Below are positions 24,657 through 32,611 of a stretch of 64,000 nucleotides of DNA, piece by piece. Under the pieces are notes generated by a model. The model searched no databases. It was not told where the DNA came from and saw only the letters and a program-made list of their open reading frames with translations. The stretch is from assembly GCA_946413815.1 (NCBI GenBank), contig CAMKMD010000002.1, positions 1 through 64,000 on the forward strand, in the 5' to 3' direction. Made by a program: the position numbers and the translations under genes. This DNA is from an uncultured Ruminococcus sp. GTDB lineage: Bacteria > Bacillota > Clostridia > Oscillospirales > Ruminococcaceae. Every line of letters begins with the position of its first letter. Positions within the stretch are counted from its first letter, which is position 1.

Positions 24657-25700
24657 TCATCTTTTGCTGAACGCTGCGCCCTTTACCACGAGCTCGGTCT
24701 TGATGCCGTTTGTAAGGCAGTACTTGTGTACATAAGAATTCTCGTAGCAGCGTATAGTGAGCGCCGGACAATATGCAAATGCGTTCTCATCGATGAACTT
24801 GATACTGTCGGGCAGGAACAGCTTTCTGAGACTGTCACAGCCGCTGAAGGCGAGGCTTCCGATGCTGCTTACCGTGGCAGGTACATCTACGACCTCAAGG
24901 CTGCGGCAGAACTGGAAGGTGTTGTCTTCTATCTCAAGGATACCCTTGGGGAGCTTTACTATTGCAAGCTTTGCGCACTGACTGAAGGCACCCTGTCTGA
25001 TTATCTTCAGGGATTCGGGCAGCTCCACTCCTCTGAGTCTCTTGCACTCGGAGAAGGCATATTCGCTTATGGCCGCCAGTGTGGATGGAAGCTCTATCGT
25101 GCGGAGGAAGCCGAAGCCGTCAAAGCAGAAGCTGTCGATACGTGTTATACCCTCGGGGATAACGATATTTGCCTTGAAACGGGACTTTGCCGCATCGATG
25201 GGACGGAATATCTTTGCATTGATATTCAGCGGGCCCTTGGGCTTGTCGTCCTTCTTCTCCTCCTCATTCTCCTCGGGAGTCTCTCTCTTGACCAGCTGGG
25301 TTTCATACTTCCAGCCGAGAAGGTGGGCAAAGCATACGATGACGAATTCTGCTGCGTTCTCGGAAATGAAAAGCTCACCTATCATATAGCTCTTGGCCTG
25401 CATGATGGCTGTCTTGTCATTGCCGTCCTTTATCATTCTCTTGAGTACGCCTGCTTCCAGCATATTGCGCAGAAGTCTGCACTCCTTGTCGTACTCAGGT
25501 ATATAGTCATTCAGAAGGCCTACGAATCTGTCTGTCTGGGTCAGAATGTCCTGACCGTGCTGGTCAATGATATTCTTCAGTTCCTTCTTGATGACGATGG
25601 TATTCTCAAATCCCTCTACGTTACGTGAAACAGGCGTCCCGCAATCCGGACATACTACATTAGTATCCGCAAGTTCTGCGTTACAATTCTCACAACGCAT
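24657..25700 (-). CDS. Zinc-ribbon protein with BspA-type leucine-rich repeats
   Basis: 347 residues. An N-terminal zinc ribbon (Cys3, Cys6, Cys17, Cys20) is followed by a helical middle (about 30-125) and six or so BspA-type LRR_5 repeats from about 175 to 330 (IVIPEGITRIDSFCF, IELPSTLAAISEYAF, VELPESLKIIRQGAF, VKLPKGILEIEDNTF, VDVPATVSSIGSLAF). There is no signal peptide, which is unusual because most BspA-type LRR proteins are secreted. It is the first gene of the six-gene run and is likely the adaptor or sensor for the kinase (inference). GAGAGGTG precedes the ATG. Confidence 0.88.
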   Translation of the reverse strand: MRCENCNAELADTNVVCPDCGTPVSRNVEGFENTIVIKKELKNIIDQHGQDILTQTDRFVGLLNDYIPEYDKECRLLRNMLEAGVLKRMIKDGNDKTAIMQAKSYMIGELFISENAAEFVIVCFAHLLGWKYETQLVKRETPEENEEEKKDDKPKGPLNINAKIFRPIDAAKSRFKANIVIPEGITRIDSFCFDGFGFLRTIELPSTLAAISEYAFSECKRLRGVELPESLKIIRQGAFSQCAKLAIVKLPKGILEIEDNTFQFCRSLEVVDVPATVSSIGSLAFSGCDSLRKLFLPDSIKFIDENAFAYCPALTIRCYENSYVHKYCLTNGIKTELVVKGAAFSKR

Positions 25701-25906
25701 AAATCACCTCTCCTGTCGTAAAAGAAATTCACAGCCGGCGCCGCAGATGTGCAATATAATCATGCCGCGGATGCCGCTGCAGTTTCCGCAAGATCATCTG
25801 TCTGCATCCCGTTGTGATTTATCCCTGAGTAATTAATCCGTATTATATTATTAATAGTATAACTCCGGGAGGAAAATGCAGAAAAAACGGAAACTCACTT
25901 ACATAT

Positions 25907-25935
25907 AGTATAACACCAATATCAATAAAAGTCAA
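25907..25935 (-). promoter_or_regulatory. Promoter of the six-gene signalling run
   Basis: On the minus strand TTGACT (25935-25930), 17 bases, TATACT (25912-25907). The 5' leader would be about 200 bases; it contains AT-rich stretches but no hairpin I can defend. The 483-base gap 25701-26183 holds this and the divergent promoter at 26096-26124. Confidence 0.7.
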
Positions 25936-26095
25936 GTAAAACAACTTTAAAATCTTATAGAAGATGGCACAAACATCACTTTAATTTATTGTGAATAAAG
26001 TATATCACCATACCCCTGTTGTATCATAGTTTCGTAGAAACCCTTGTATTTTTTCCAAATTGTAATAAAAAAATATAAAAAAGAATGTAAATGGC

Positions 26096-26124
26096 TTGAA
26101 ATTTATATCTGTTTGTGCTAAAAT
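26096..26124 (+). promoter_or_regulatory. Promoter of the binding-lipoprotein operon
   Basis: TTGAAA (26096-26101), 17 bases, TAAAAT (26119-26124), about 55 bases before the ATG at 26184. A small leader hairpin CCGTC-TC-CGACGG precedes the ribosome site. Confidence 0.65.
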
Positions 26125-26183
26125 ATAAGTGTATGGCAAGATCGTATACAGACCGTCTCCGACGGTACGAAGGAGGTCTGAAG

Positions 26184-27179
26184 ATGAATCTCAGGAAACT
26201 ACTCAGCAGGACATTTGCTGTGTCTGCTTCGGCTGCTGTGATGCTCGGCGTCACAGGCTGCGCAAAGACGGGCGGCGGCACAGCCAGGGACATTACTGTG
26301 GTATGCCTGTCTGACAGCTCCGATTTCTGGGAGAACATGAAGAAGGGCGCCGCTGACGGCGGCGAGGAGATGCTCTGTAATATTACTTTCGCAGTCCCCG
26401 ATGACCCCTCCCCTGAGGCTCAGGCTGCACTGATACAGGAGGCTGTTGACAAGAAGGCCGGTGCTATAATCGTTGCTCCCTCGGACAGGGATCAGCTCAC
26501 GGATCAGCTCAGAGCTGCCAATGATGCAGGGATACCCGTTGTGGCAGTCGGCTCGGAGGTGAGCTACAGCGGCGAAAGGACAGCGGTAGTCGGACCGCAG
26601 AACGGCTCTGCCGGCGCTATTGCCGGAAGAAGGGCTGAGGAGATCGTTCCGGAGGGCGGAAGATTCGCTGTAATAGGCAGCACCGAATCAGATACCGACT
26701 GTCAGGAGAGAGCGGCGGGCTTCATAAGATACCTCGAATCTTCATCGAAGGCTCCCTTCACGTTCTCGGCTTCAAAGTACTGCGACGGGGATGCTGACAA
26801 GGCAAAGGAGCTCGCACTTGAGCTTATGGAACAGGATCCCGACCTCACGCTGATCCTCGGCGCAAGCGATAATGCTGCGGGAGGTATATGCCGTGCGGTA
26901 AAGGAAAAGGGACTCACCAGCAAGATAAGCGTCATAGGCTTCGGTGCATCGGATGAGGAGATAGGCTTCGTAAGAGAAGGGCTCCTCGCCGGCATCATGG
27001 TGCAGAACCCCTACAACATCGGCTACCTCGGCGTAAGGAACTGCATGAAGCTCCTGAGCGGACAGACAGTCCCGCAGTTTATAGACACAGGCTTCAACTT
27101 CGTCGATAAGAGTAATATCAACGAGGACTACATAAAGCTCCTCCTTGATCCTGCCGGTGAGGGAGGTGCTGAGAAATGA
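26184..27179 (+). CDS. Periplasmic-binding-protein-like sugar-binding lipoprotein
   Basis: 331 residues from the ATG that follows AGGAGGT; an in-frame GTG at 26115 lacks a ribosome site. The signal peptide carries a lipobox VTGCAK (Cys near 26). The type I periplasmic-binding fold of the RbsB/LacI class is seen in FWENMKKGAADGGEEM, AAIIQEAVDKKAGAIIV-like segments, IPVVAVGSEV, NAAGGICRAVKEKG and NPYNIGYLGVRNCMKLL. No ABC transporter genes are present. Instead its stop overlaps (ATGA) the start of a membrane protein with a degenerate GGDEF domain. It probably works as a ligand sensor presenting sugar or another small molecule to that protein (inference). Confidence 0.88.
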   Translation: MNLRKLLSRTFAVSASAAVMLGVTGCAKTGGGTARDITVVCLSDSSDFWENMKKGAADGGEEMLCNITFAVPDDPSPEAQAALIQEAVDKKAGAIIVAPSDRDQLTDQLRAANDAGIPVVAVGSEVSYSGERTAVVGPQNGSAGAIAGRRAEEIVPEGGRFAVIGSTESDTDCQERAAGFIRYLESSSKAPFTFSASKYCDGDADKAKELALELMEQDPDLTLILGASDNAAGGICRAVKEKGLTSKISVIGFGASDEEIGFVREGLLAGIMVQNPYNIGYLGVRNCMKLLSGQTVPQFIDTGFNFVDKSNINEDYIKLLLDPAGEGGAEK

Positions 27180-28390
27180 ACCCGTACAGCTTCAGCTACA
27201 GTGAACAGAAGCCGGGAAGGATATACCAGTTCGCTGCTGTCTTCCTTCTGGTGATATGTGCGGCAAATCTGGCGCTGCTGAGCATAATCTACGCCAACAG
27301 CAAGCGCATATACAGCCGTGATCTCGAATCCATCCAGCACATGAGCACCATAAACGATGAGCTCTCGGATATCAACGAGAACGTACTCAGCGTCGTTTCC
27401 ACCGTCTTCCTTGACACAGGCTCAGATCCACTGAATGAGATCAAGAACGCCTTCAATGTCATCCGGGTAGAGGAGGAGGCCTACGAGCAGATCAAGGGCC
27501 GCTCGGAGACCGAGCAGAGGCGCTATCATCAGGCAAAGCTGGCTATACAGTCCTACAACAGCATCCTGCAGGATCAGGTGCCGCTGTTCGAGAAGGGCGA
27601 TTTCTCGACGGCAAGACTGATATACACCCAGGAGATAATCCCACTCCAGAACAGTGCATCAGAGATGCTGACGGCTGCCATGGAGATACGCTCTCGCAAC
27701 GCTGAGGAGAGCGTACACCAGAATGCGGTGGCGCACGGCCTCGGACTGCTGATACTCCTCACCTTCTTCGTCCTCGGTGAGCTCGCCATCCTCTATGCCT
27801 ACAGAAGAGCACAGGACAGCTCACAGGAGATAAAGCAGAACAAATACAAGCTCGCTGCTGCCGACAGAAAGCTCGAGCATTCCAAGCAGAAGGTACATGA
27901 CATCGCAATGAGGAACATCCTCACCCGCATGAAGAACCGCTATGCTCTGGAATCCGACCTTGCGGACAGCCTCGAAACAGATGTATTCAGCATCGCTGTA
28001 TTCGATACCGACAAGTTCCACCGCATCAACGATGCATACGGCTACAGCTTCGGCGATGAATACCTCGCTGCTGTGGCAGACAGACTCATATCGGAATTCG
28101 GCGACCACGGGACCCTCTACAATATCACGGGAAGCGAATTCTGCATCATTTTCAACAAGGATATCCCCGAGCCGCAGGCTGAGGAGCTTGCAGAGGCCAT
28201 AAGGATGGCGATGTGCGATGACTACACTGTCTCCGGCATCAATATCCATATGAAGGCCTCCGGCAGCATACTCCACTACAGGCCTGACGAATGCCCGGAT
28301 GTCAGCGCGCTCCTCATGAAGCTCGATACAGCCATGAGGCAGATAAAGAAAAACGGAGGCGGAAGCCTCTGCATAGTGACGCAGCCATAA
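27176..28390 (+). CDS. Membrane signalling protein with degenerate GGDEF domain
   Basis: 404 residues. Two membrane spans (about 18-39 and 187-208) bracket a helical extracytoplasmic sensor (about 40-186, four-helix-bundle type). A coiled linker (211-245) and a GGDEF-fold domain (about 246-402) follow. The signature is TGSEF (318-322) instead of GGDEF, while the metal-binding FDTDKFHRINDAYG segment is kept. Loss of both glycines and the Asp predicts no cyclase activity, so it may bind GTP or c-di-GMP or act as a scaffold. The 4-base overlap with the binding lipoprotein suggests a sensor pair. GGGAGGTG precedes the ATG. Confidence 0.87.
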   Translation: MNPYSFSYSEQKPGRIYQFAAVFLLVICAANLALLSIIYANSKRIYSRDLESIQHMSTINDELSDINENVLSVVSTVFLDTGSDPLNEIKNAFNVIRVEEEAYEQIKGRSETEQRRYHQAKLAIQSYNSILQDQVPLFEKGDFSTARLIYTQEIIPLQNSASEMLTAAMEIRSRNAEESVHQNAVAHGLGLLILLTFFVLGELAILYAYRRAQDSSQEIKQNKYKLAAADRKLEHSKQKVHDIAMRNILTRMKNRYALESDLADSLETDVFSIAVFDTDKFHRINDAYGYSFGDEYLAAVADRLISEFGDHGTLYNITGSEFCIIFNKDIPEPQAEELAEAIRMAMCDDYTVSGINIHMKASGSILHYRPDECPDVSALLMKLDTAMRQIKKNGGGSLCIVTQP

Positions 28391-28452
28391 AACATAGATA
28401 AACAGTGACGGAAAGAAAACATTCACTATAGAAGGATGAAAGGAATAGAATC

Positions 28453-30042
28453 ATGAAAGTATACAAGTCATTTTTAGCAGCAGCTCTTGCGCTTACTGCA
28501 GCAGTCCCGCTTACAGGCTGCGCAATAGTTGACAAGCTCTGGCCCCAGGACCCGATGTACGAATACGTAGCGCCGGATCCCACAGAGCCGGCAGACTCCG
28601 TCGTATCATCCGACCCGGAAGAAGTCTACAGCGAAGTAGACTACATTCCCGAGATGTTCTACGGTTCTTACGTTGTTGACGGGGTACTGGACAACGACCC
28701 CAAGTCTCTTGCTGACCCGCTGGCATTCTCCAAGGGCAAGGAGAAGAAATACTCCCCGAACAACGACGGCGCAATGCTTACAGCCCTCCCCTACCGCATC
28801 GAAGCCGGCCCCCATACCAACGTGACCGACCTTGCAGTATTCAAAGACTATAACTGGATGACTATGTACGTTGTCTCCAAGGAGGGCGAGATGCGGGCAG
28901 TCGAGGCTGCCTATACCATTGACAAGAACAGCCTTGTCATCAGTCAGCTGGTTTCAAAGAACATAGATCCGGCGAACAATATCTACAGCTATCAGCTTGC
29001 ATCTAATCCCATAAGACTGTCATTCAAATTCAACGGAACCGAGCTCACCCTTTCCCACGGACTCGGTGAGTCTGTCACTCTCCATGCAGAGGGCGTAAAG
29101 AAGGACGGCGAGACAGGCCGCATGACAGGCATATCAGTTACAGACAGCAACCTTGTGCCCGGCTCGGACAGCGTTCAGAACATCACCTCACTCAGCCTGA
29201 AGAACGATTCCGGCGCTATCCTCGAAGAGGACTCCGCATACCCTGCACAGGTAAAATTCGGTGAGGACGGCTTCTGCGAGCTTGAATGGAACAACAAGAA
29301 GAGCAAGCTCCTTTACTTCTACGGCGGCGCTGACGGCCTTGTATTCAGCGACGGCGAGAAGAATTACAACTACACCGCCCGCTCCTATGACCTCTATGCT
29401 TCCGCTATTACCGGTAACGTTGCAAATGCAGAGGAGCTCAGCAACCTCAGTCAGGAAGAGATCCGGAACATCGCAGAGCTCTCCCAGCAGCTCAATGAAG
29501 AGCTCAAGCAGGCCTTCGCTGCTGCTGAGGCAGAAACAGGCCTCAAGGTTGATTTCAACGAGGCGGCAAGTACCATCACCCTGAATTCCGTCAAGAGCTT
29601 TGAATTCTCACATTCAGAACTCAACTCCGACGGACAAAAACTTGTGGACGGATTCCTTTCCGTATTTGCTCCTATAATATGCAACGATAAGTATTATGAT
29701 ATCATCTCAAAGATAGTTATCGAGGGACATACCGATCCCAAAGGCTCACCCGGCTACAACATGACACTCTCTCAGAACCGTGCAGCCTATGTTCTTGAAC
29801 ATACCCTGAGTCCCGAGTCCGGTCTCTCACAGGAGTATATTGACAAGCTCGCACCCATCCTCTCCTCTATCGGTCAGGGTTCAGGATTACCGATATATAA
29901 TCCGGACAACTCTGTCAACTATGATCTCAGCAGACGAGTTGTTTACCATTTCTATATCGGTGCAAAGGAAAACGTCCAGGAAGAGAACGCTCAGGAAGAG
30001 AACGTTCCGGACGAGAACGTTCAGGAAGAGAATGTTCAGTAA
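28453..30042 (+). CDS. Lipoprotein with C-terminal OmpA-like domain
   Basis: 529 residues. Signal peptide with lipobox LTGCAI (Cys near 23). An acidic linker and a long strand-rich middle (about 60-330) of no known family follow. A helical stretch precedes an OmpA/MotB-type peptidoglycan-binding domain (about 370-510): FELNSVKSFEFSHSEL-like start, IVIEGHTDPKGSPGYNMTLSQNRAAYV (the TD and NxxLSxxRA core) and a terminal SRRVVYHF. The extreme C-terminus is five ENVQEE-type repeats. OmpA domains bind peptidoglycan non-covalently, so this likely links membrane and wall. Third gene after the binding lipoprotein and degenerate GGDEF protein, 62 bases downstream. Confidence 0.88.
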   Translation: MKVYKSFLAAALALTAAVPLTGCAIVDKLWPQDPMYEYVAPDPTEPADSVVSSDPEEVYSEVDYIPEMFYGSYVVDGVLDNDPKSLADPLAFSKGKEKKYSPNNDGAMLTALPYRIEAGPHTNVTDLAVFKDYNWMTMYVVSKEGEMRAVEAAYTIDKNSLVISQLVSKNIDPANNIYSYQLASNPIRLSFKFNGTELTLSHGLGESVTLHAEGVKKDGETGRMTGISVTDSNLVPGSDSVQNITSLSLKNDSGAILEEDSAYPAQVKFGEDGFCELEWNNKKSKLLYFYGGADGLVFSDGEKNYNYTARSYDLYASAITGNVANAEELSNLSQEEIRNIAELSQQLNEELKQAFAAAEAETGLKVDFNEAASTITLNSVKSFEFSHSELNSDGQKLVDGFLSVFAPIICNDKYYDIISKIVIEGHTDPKGSPGYNMTLSQNRAAYVLEHTLSPESGLSQEYIDKLAPILSSIGQGSGLPIYNPDNSVNYDLSRRVVYHFYIGAKENVQEENAQEENVPDENVQEENVQ

Positions 30043-30058
30043 AGCGAATAATAAAAAT

Positions 30059-30085
30059 AACGGAGACCTTTTTAAGGTCTCCGTT
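30059..30085. terminator. Terminator hairpin left of the 151-bp element
   Basis: AACGGAGACC / GGTCTCCGTT around TTTTTAA. An almost identical hairpin (30237-30262) stands on the other side of the inserted element. Confidence 0.75.
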
Positions 30086-30236
30086 CAGTCTGTCAAAAAA
30101 ACTTACATTCACAAATAAGCGGGGCGATGTAGGCATCGCCCCCTACATTTTGCTATGGAGGAATCGGCGTTTGTAGGGGCGGATGCCCACATCCGCCCGC
30201 TTGACTTCTGCCATAACTGACTTATTTGACAAGTTG
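30086..30236. mobile_element. 151-bp non-coding MITE-like element, copy 1
   Basis: Bounded by imperfect terminal inverted repeats CAGTCTGTCAA and TTGACAAGTTG. Inside are two strong hairpins (GGGGCGATG/CATCGCCCC and GGGCGGATG/CATCCGCCC). About 95% identical, by eye 8 differences, to 34871-35021, which is exactly the same length. No coding capacity. Flanked on both sides by the same 26-27-bp terminator palindrome. Confidence 0.75.
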
Positions 30237-30262
30237 AACGGAGACCTTTTAAGGTCTCCGTT
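30237..30262. terminator. Terminator hairpin right of the 151-bp element
   Basis: AACGGAGACC / GGTCTCCGTT around TTTTAA. It also serves as the terminator for the minus-strand ECF gene that ends at 30267. Confidence 0.75.
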
Positions 30263-30266
30263 TTCT

Positions 30267-30788
30267 TTACTTTATTATCTTGGGTATGCGGCTCAGCACG
30301 AGCTCGTATACTGCTGTGGCAAGCGCTGCGCCGATGGCACCCTGTACCAGGTTTGCCGGTATGCCGACTGCGGCTGCCGCAAAGGAACGGCTGAGCAGAG
30401 CTTCAAAGAGGAAGTAGCCGAGAGACATGATGACCTCTGCTGCCACTGCAGCGAGTATCCTTGACGGGAAGGTGCGGAACTTCTGTACGGCTGCGCGGTA
30501 TACCGCCCAGGAGACAGCTGCCATAAGAGCCTTTATTACAAGCGTTGCAGGCGCATACAGCGTATAGCCGCTGAGGACATCGGCCATTGCTGAGCCTATT
30601 CCCGCCGCTGCAGCTCCGAAGGCCGGTCCGAGCAGCCATGCGGATATATTTACAAGACAGTCACCTAAGTTGACATAGCCCTTCGTCGGTGTGGGTATCT
30701 GTATCAGCATAGTCGCTACGCAGGTGAATGCTGCAAAGAGCGCTGCAAGGGTGAGCTTTCTGACCTGTGAATTTCTGTTGTTTTCCAT
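30267..30788 (-). CDS. ECF transporter S component (substrate-binding membrane subunit)
   Basis: 173 residues with five to six hydrophobic spans. The N-terminus (VRKLTLAALFAAFTCVATMLIQIPTPTKGYVNLGDCLV) and the GPAFGAAAAGIGSAMADVLSGY segment are typical of S components of the group II ECF vitamin transporters. The partner EcfA/EcfT genes are not in the window, as expected for a shared energising module. The vitamin cannot be read from the sequence; the leader is short and shows no riboswitch. It is monocistronic. Confidence 0.88.
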   Translation of the reverse strand: MENNRNSQVRKLTLAALFAAFTCVATMLIQIPTPTKGYVNLGDCLVNISAWLLGPAFGAAAAGIGSAMADVLSGYTLYAPATLVIKALMAAVSWAVYRAAVQKFRTFPSRILAAVAAEVIMSLGYFLFEALLSRSFAAAAVGIPANLVQGAIGAALATAVYELVLSRIPKIIK

Positions 30789-30809
30789 GATTAATCATCT
30801 CCGGTAAAT

Positions 30810-30838
30810 ATAATATCACTCTACGGCGGTTTTGTCAA
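30810..30838 (-). promoter_or_regulatory. Promoter of the ECF S component gene
   Basis: On the minus strand TTGACA (30838-30833), 17 bases, TATTAT (30815-30810), with a leader of about 20 bases. Confidence 0.8.
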
Positions 30839-30900
30839 GCCTTTCCGGCAGAGCTGCATCCATTTGGTTCAATAAATTGTTTTCTGCCTTCTGAATGTAC

Positions 30901-30928
30901 ATTCCCCCGCCATTTCTGACGGGGGAAT
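30901..30928 (-). terminator. Terminator of the O-acetylhomoserine sulfhydrylase gene
   Basis: ATTCCCCCG / CGGGGGAAT (30901-30909, 30920-30928), 35 bases after the stop on the minus strand. Confidence 0.7.
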
Positions 30929-30962
30929 ATACAAATACTACTGTGCTATGTAATGGCATACC

Positions 30963-32246
30963 TCAGCGCACTGCTGCAAAGCCGTGCTCGAGGTCTGCGA
31001 TGATGTCATCGATGTGCTCTGTGCCGATAGAGAGTCTGATAGTATTAGGCCTGATACCGGCAGCAAGGAGTTCCTCCTCGGTGAGCTGGGAGTGTGTGGT
31101 GGACGCAGGGTGGATAACAAGAGACTTTACGTCTGCTACATTGGCAAGGAGTGAGAAGAGCTCAAGGCTCTCTGTGAACTTCTTTGCTTTCTCGGCGTTG
31201 CCCTTTATCTCGAATGTGAATATGGATGCTGCTCCGTTCGGGAAGTAGCGGTCATAGACCTCCTTCTCCCTTCCCTCTGCAAGTGAGGGGTGGTTTACTC
31301 TTTCTACGTCGGGGTGGCTGTTAAGGTATTCAACTACCTTGAGCGCATTCTCAGTGTGGCGCTCAAGACGGAGGGAGAGAGTCTCCAGTCCCTGAAGCAG
31401 GAGGAAGGAGTTGAAAGGAGATATTGCTGCGCCCTGATCTCTCAGGAGAGTTGTACGGATCTTCAGTATATATGCTATGTCTCCGCAGGCCTGTGTGAAT
31501 ACTACTCCGTGATAGGAGGGGTTAGGCTGTGAGAGGCCCGGGAACTTGTCGTTCTGCGCCCAGTCAAAATTACCGCCGTCAACGATGACGCCGCCCATTA
31601 CTGTGCCGTGGCCGCCGATAAACTTCGTTGCGGAATGTACAACGATGTCAGCGCCGTGCTCGATGGGACGCAGAAGGAAAGGAGTTGCAAAGGTATTGTC
31701 AACGATGAGCGGGATGCCGTGCTTGTGGGCAACAGCCGCTATCGCTTCGATATCGATAACGTTGGAGTTGGGGTTGCCGAGTGTCTCAGCATAGAGGAGC
31801 TTTGTGTTCTCCTTGATAGCCTTCTCGAAGTTCCCGGGATCGGAGGGATCAACGAATGTTGTATCAAGTCCCTGATCCTTCAGAGTATGTGAAAGAAGAT
31901 TGAAGGATCCGCCATAGAGGTTTGCGGAGGATACGATATGATCTCCTGCACGGGCGATATTCTGTATAGCATAGGTGATGGCAGCTGAGCCGGAAGCAAC
32001 TGCGAGAGCTGCCTTACCGCCCTCAAGAGCTGCGATCCTCTCCTCGAATACGCTTGAGGTGGGGTTCATCAGTCTTGTATAGATATTTCCGGGAACTGAA
32101 AGTCCGAAGCGTCCGGCTGCTGTAGCTGAATCCTTGAATACGTAGGAGGTGGTGGCGTATATCGGGACTGCTCTTGAATCTGTTGCGGGATCGGGCTGCT
32201 CCTGGCCTGCGTGTACCTGTAAGGTTTCAAATCTGTAATTGCTCAT
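30963..32246 (-). CDS. O-acetylhomoserine sulfhydrylase / aminocarboxypropyltransferase
   Basis: PLP enzyme of the Cys/Met metabolism family that joins sulfide (or methanethiol) to O-acetylhomoserine, giving homocysteine (or methionine). Motifs: [14 protein letters not shown] at the start, [22 protein letters not shown] near 57-78, [20 protein letters not shown] near 150-170, and [18 protein letters not shown] near 202-219 with the PLP-binding Lys. I take the ATG at 32246 (MSNYRFETL) because AAAGGA lies 8 bases before it; an ATG three codons earlier is possible. It is monocistronic with its own promoter. Confidence 0.93.
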   Translation of the reverse strand: MSNYRFETLQVHAGQEQPDPATDSRAVPIYATTSYVFKDSATAAGRFGLSVPGNIYTRLMNPTSSVFEERIAALEGGKAALAVASGSAAITYAIQNIARAGDHIVSSANLYGGSFNLLSHTLKDQGLDTTFVDPSDPGNFEKAIKENTKLLYAETLGNPNSNVIDIEAIAAVAHKHGIPLIVDNTFATPFLLRPIEHGADIVVHSATKFIGGHGTVMGGVIVDGGNFDWAQNDKFPGLSQPNPSYHGVVFTQACGDIAYILKIRTTLLRDQGAAISPFNSFLLLQGLETLSLRLERHTENALKVVEYLNSHPDVERVNHPSLAEGREKEVYDRYFPNGAASIFTFEIKGNAEKAKKFTESLELFSLLANVADVKSLVIHPASTTHSQLTEEELLAAGIRPNTIRLSIGTEHIDDIIADLEHGFAAVR

Positions 32247-32373
32247 GATAGACATCCTTTCATCTTTTTCAATTCTTACTTTTTATATTCGTTTGGTAGG
32301 AATACATTCTTTGTAAATTCGCATCTCTGAGGATGCGTTTTCGTTGAGGTGTTGACCTCTGTTCCATGATTGT

Positions 32374-32402
32374 ATTATAGCATATAGAAATCAATTTGTA
32401 AA
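32374..32402 (-). promoter_or_regulatory. Promoter of the O-acetylhomoserine sulfhydrylase gene
   Basis: On the minus strand TTTACA (32402-32397), 17 bases, TATAAT (32379-32374). The leader of about 120 bases has two small hairpins (32346-32359 and 32320-32337) but no SAM-riboswitch core. The remaining gap up to 32500 holds nothing I recognise. Confidence 0.75.
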
Positions 32403-32505
32403 ATACGTGGTTTTTATTGCAGGTTATAGACGCAGACTATAGCGGACAGTATGCATTGAGTGACCTGATTATTATCACACCGTACAAACATTTTTCCTTT
32501 TCCTA

Positions 32506-32534
32506 TTTACTTTTTCGGAATAATGTGGTAAAAT
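32506..32534 (+). promoter_or_regulatory. Probable promoter of the acyl-CoA ligase operon
   Basis: TTTACT (32506-32511), 17 bases, TAAAAT (32529-32534). A TATAAT at 32540-32545 is an alternative -10 but has no good -35. Confidence 0.5.
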
Positions 32535-32611
32535 ATAGATATAATTTATGACTTTACAGCTTTCATGCTTTTGTGGAATAAATCAGAGCGTGAAAAGAAA
32601 GGACGTTAATC

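Noticed and set aside
26115..26183. Upstream GTG start for the binding lipoprotein
   Set aside because: It overlaps the predicted -10 box and has no ribosome site; the ATG at 26184 has AGGAGGT and gives a proper lipoprotein signal.
27821..28426. 201-codon minus-strand frame inside the degenerate GGDEF gene
   Set aside because: Antisense shadow. The plus-strand gene has a clear start overlap with its neighbour and recognisable domains.
32256..32373. SAM riboswitch or T-box before the O-acetylhomoserine sulfhydrylase gene
   Set aside because: The leader has only two small hairpins; neither the SAM-I core nor a T-box sequence with a terminator/antiterminator pair is visible.
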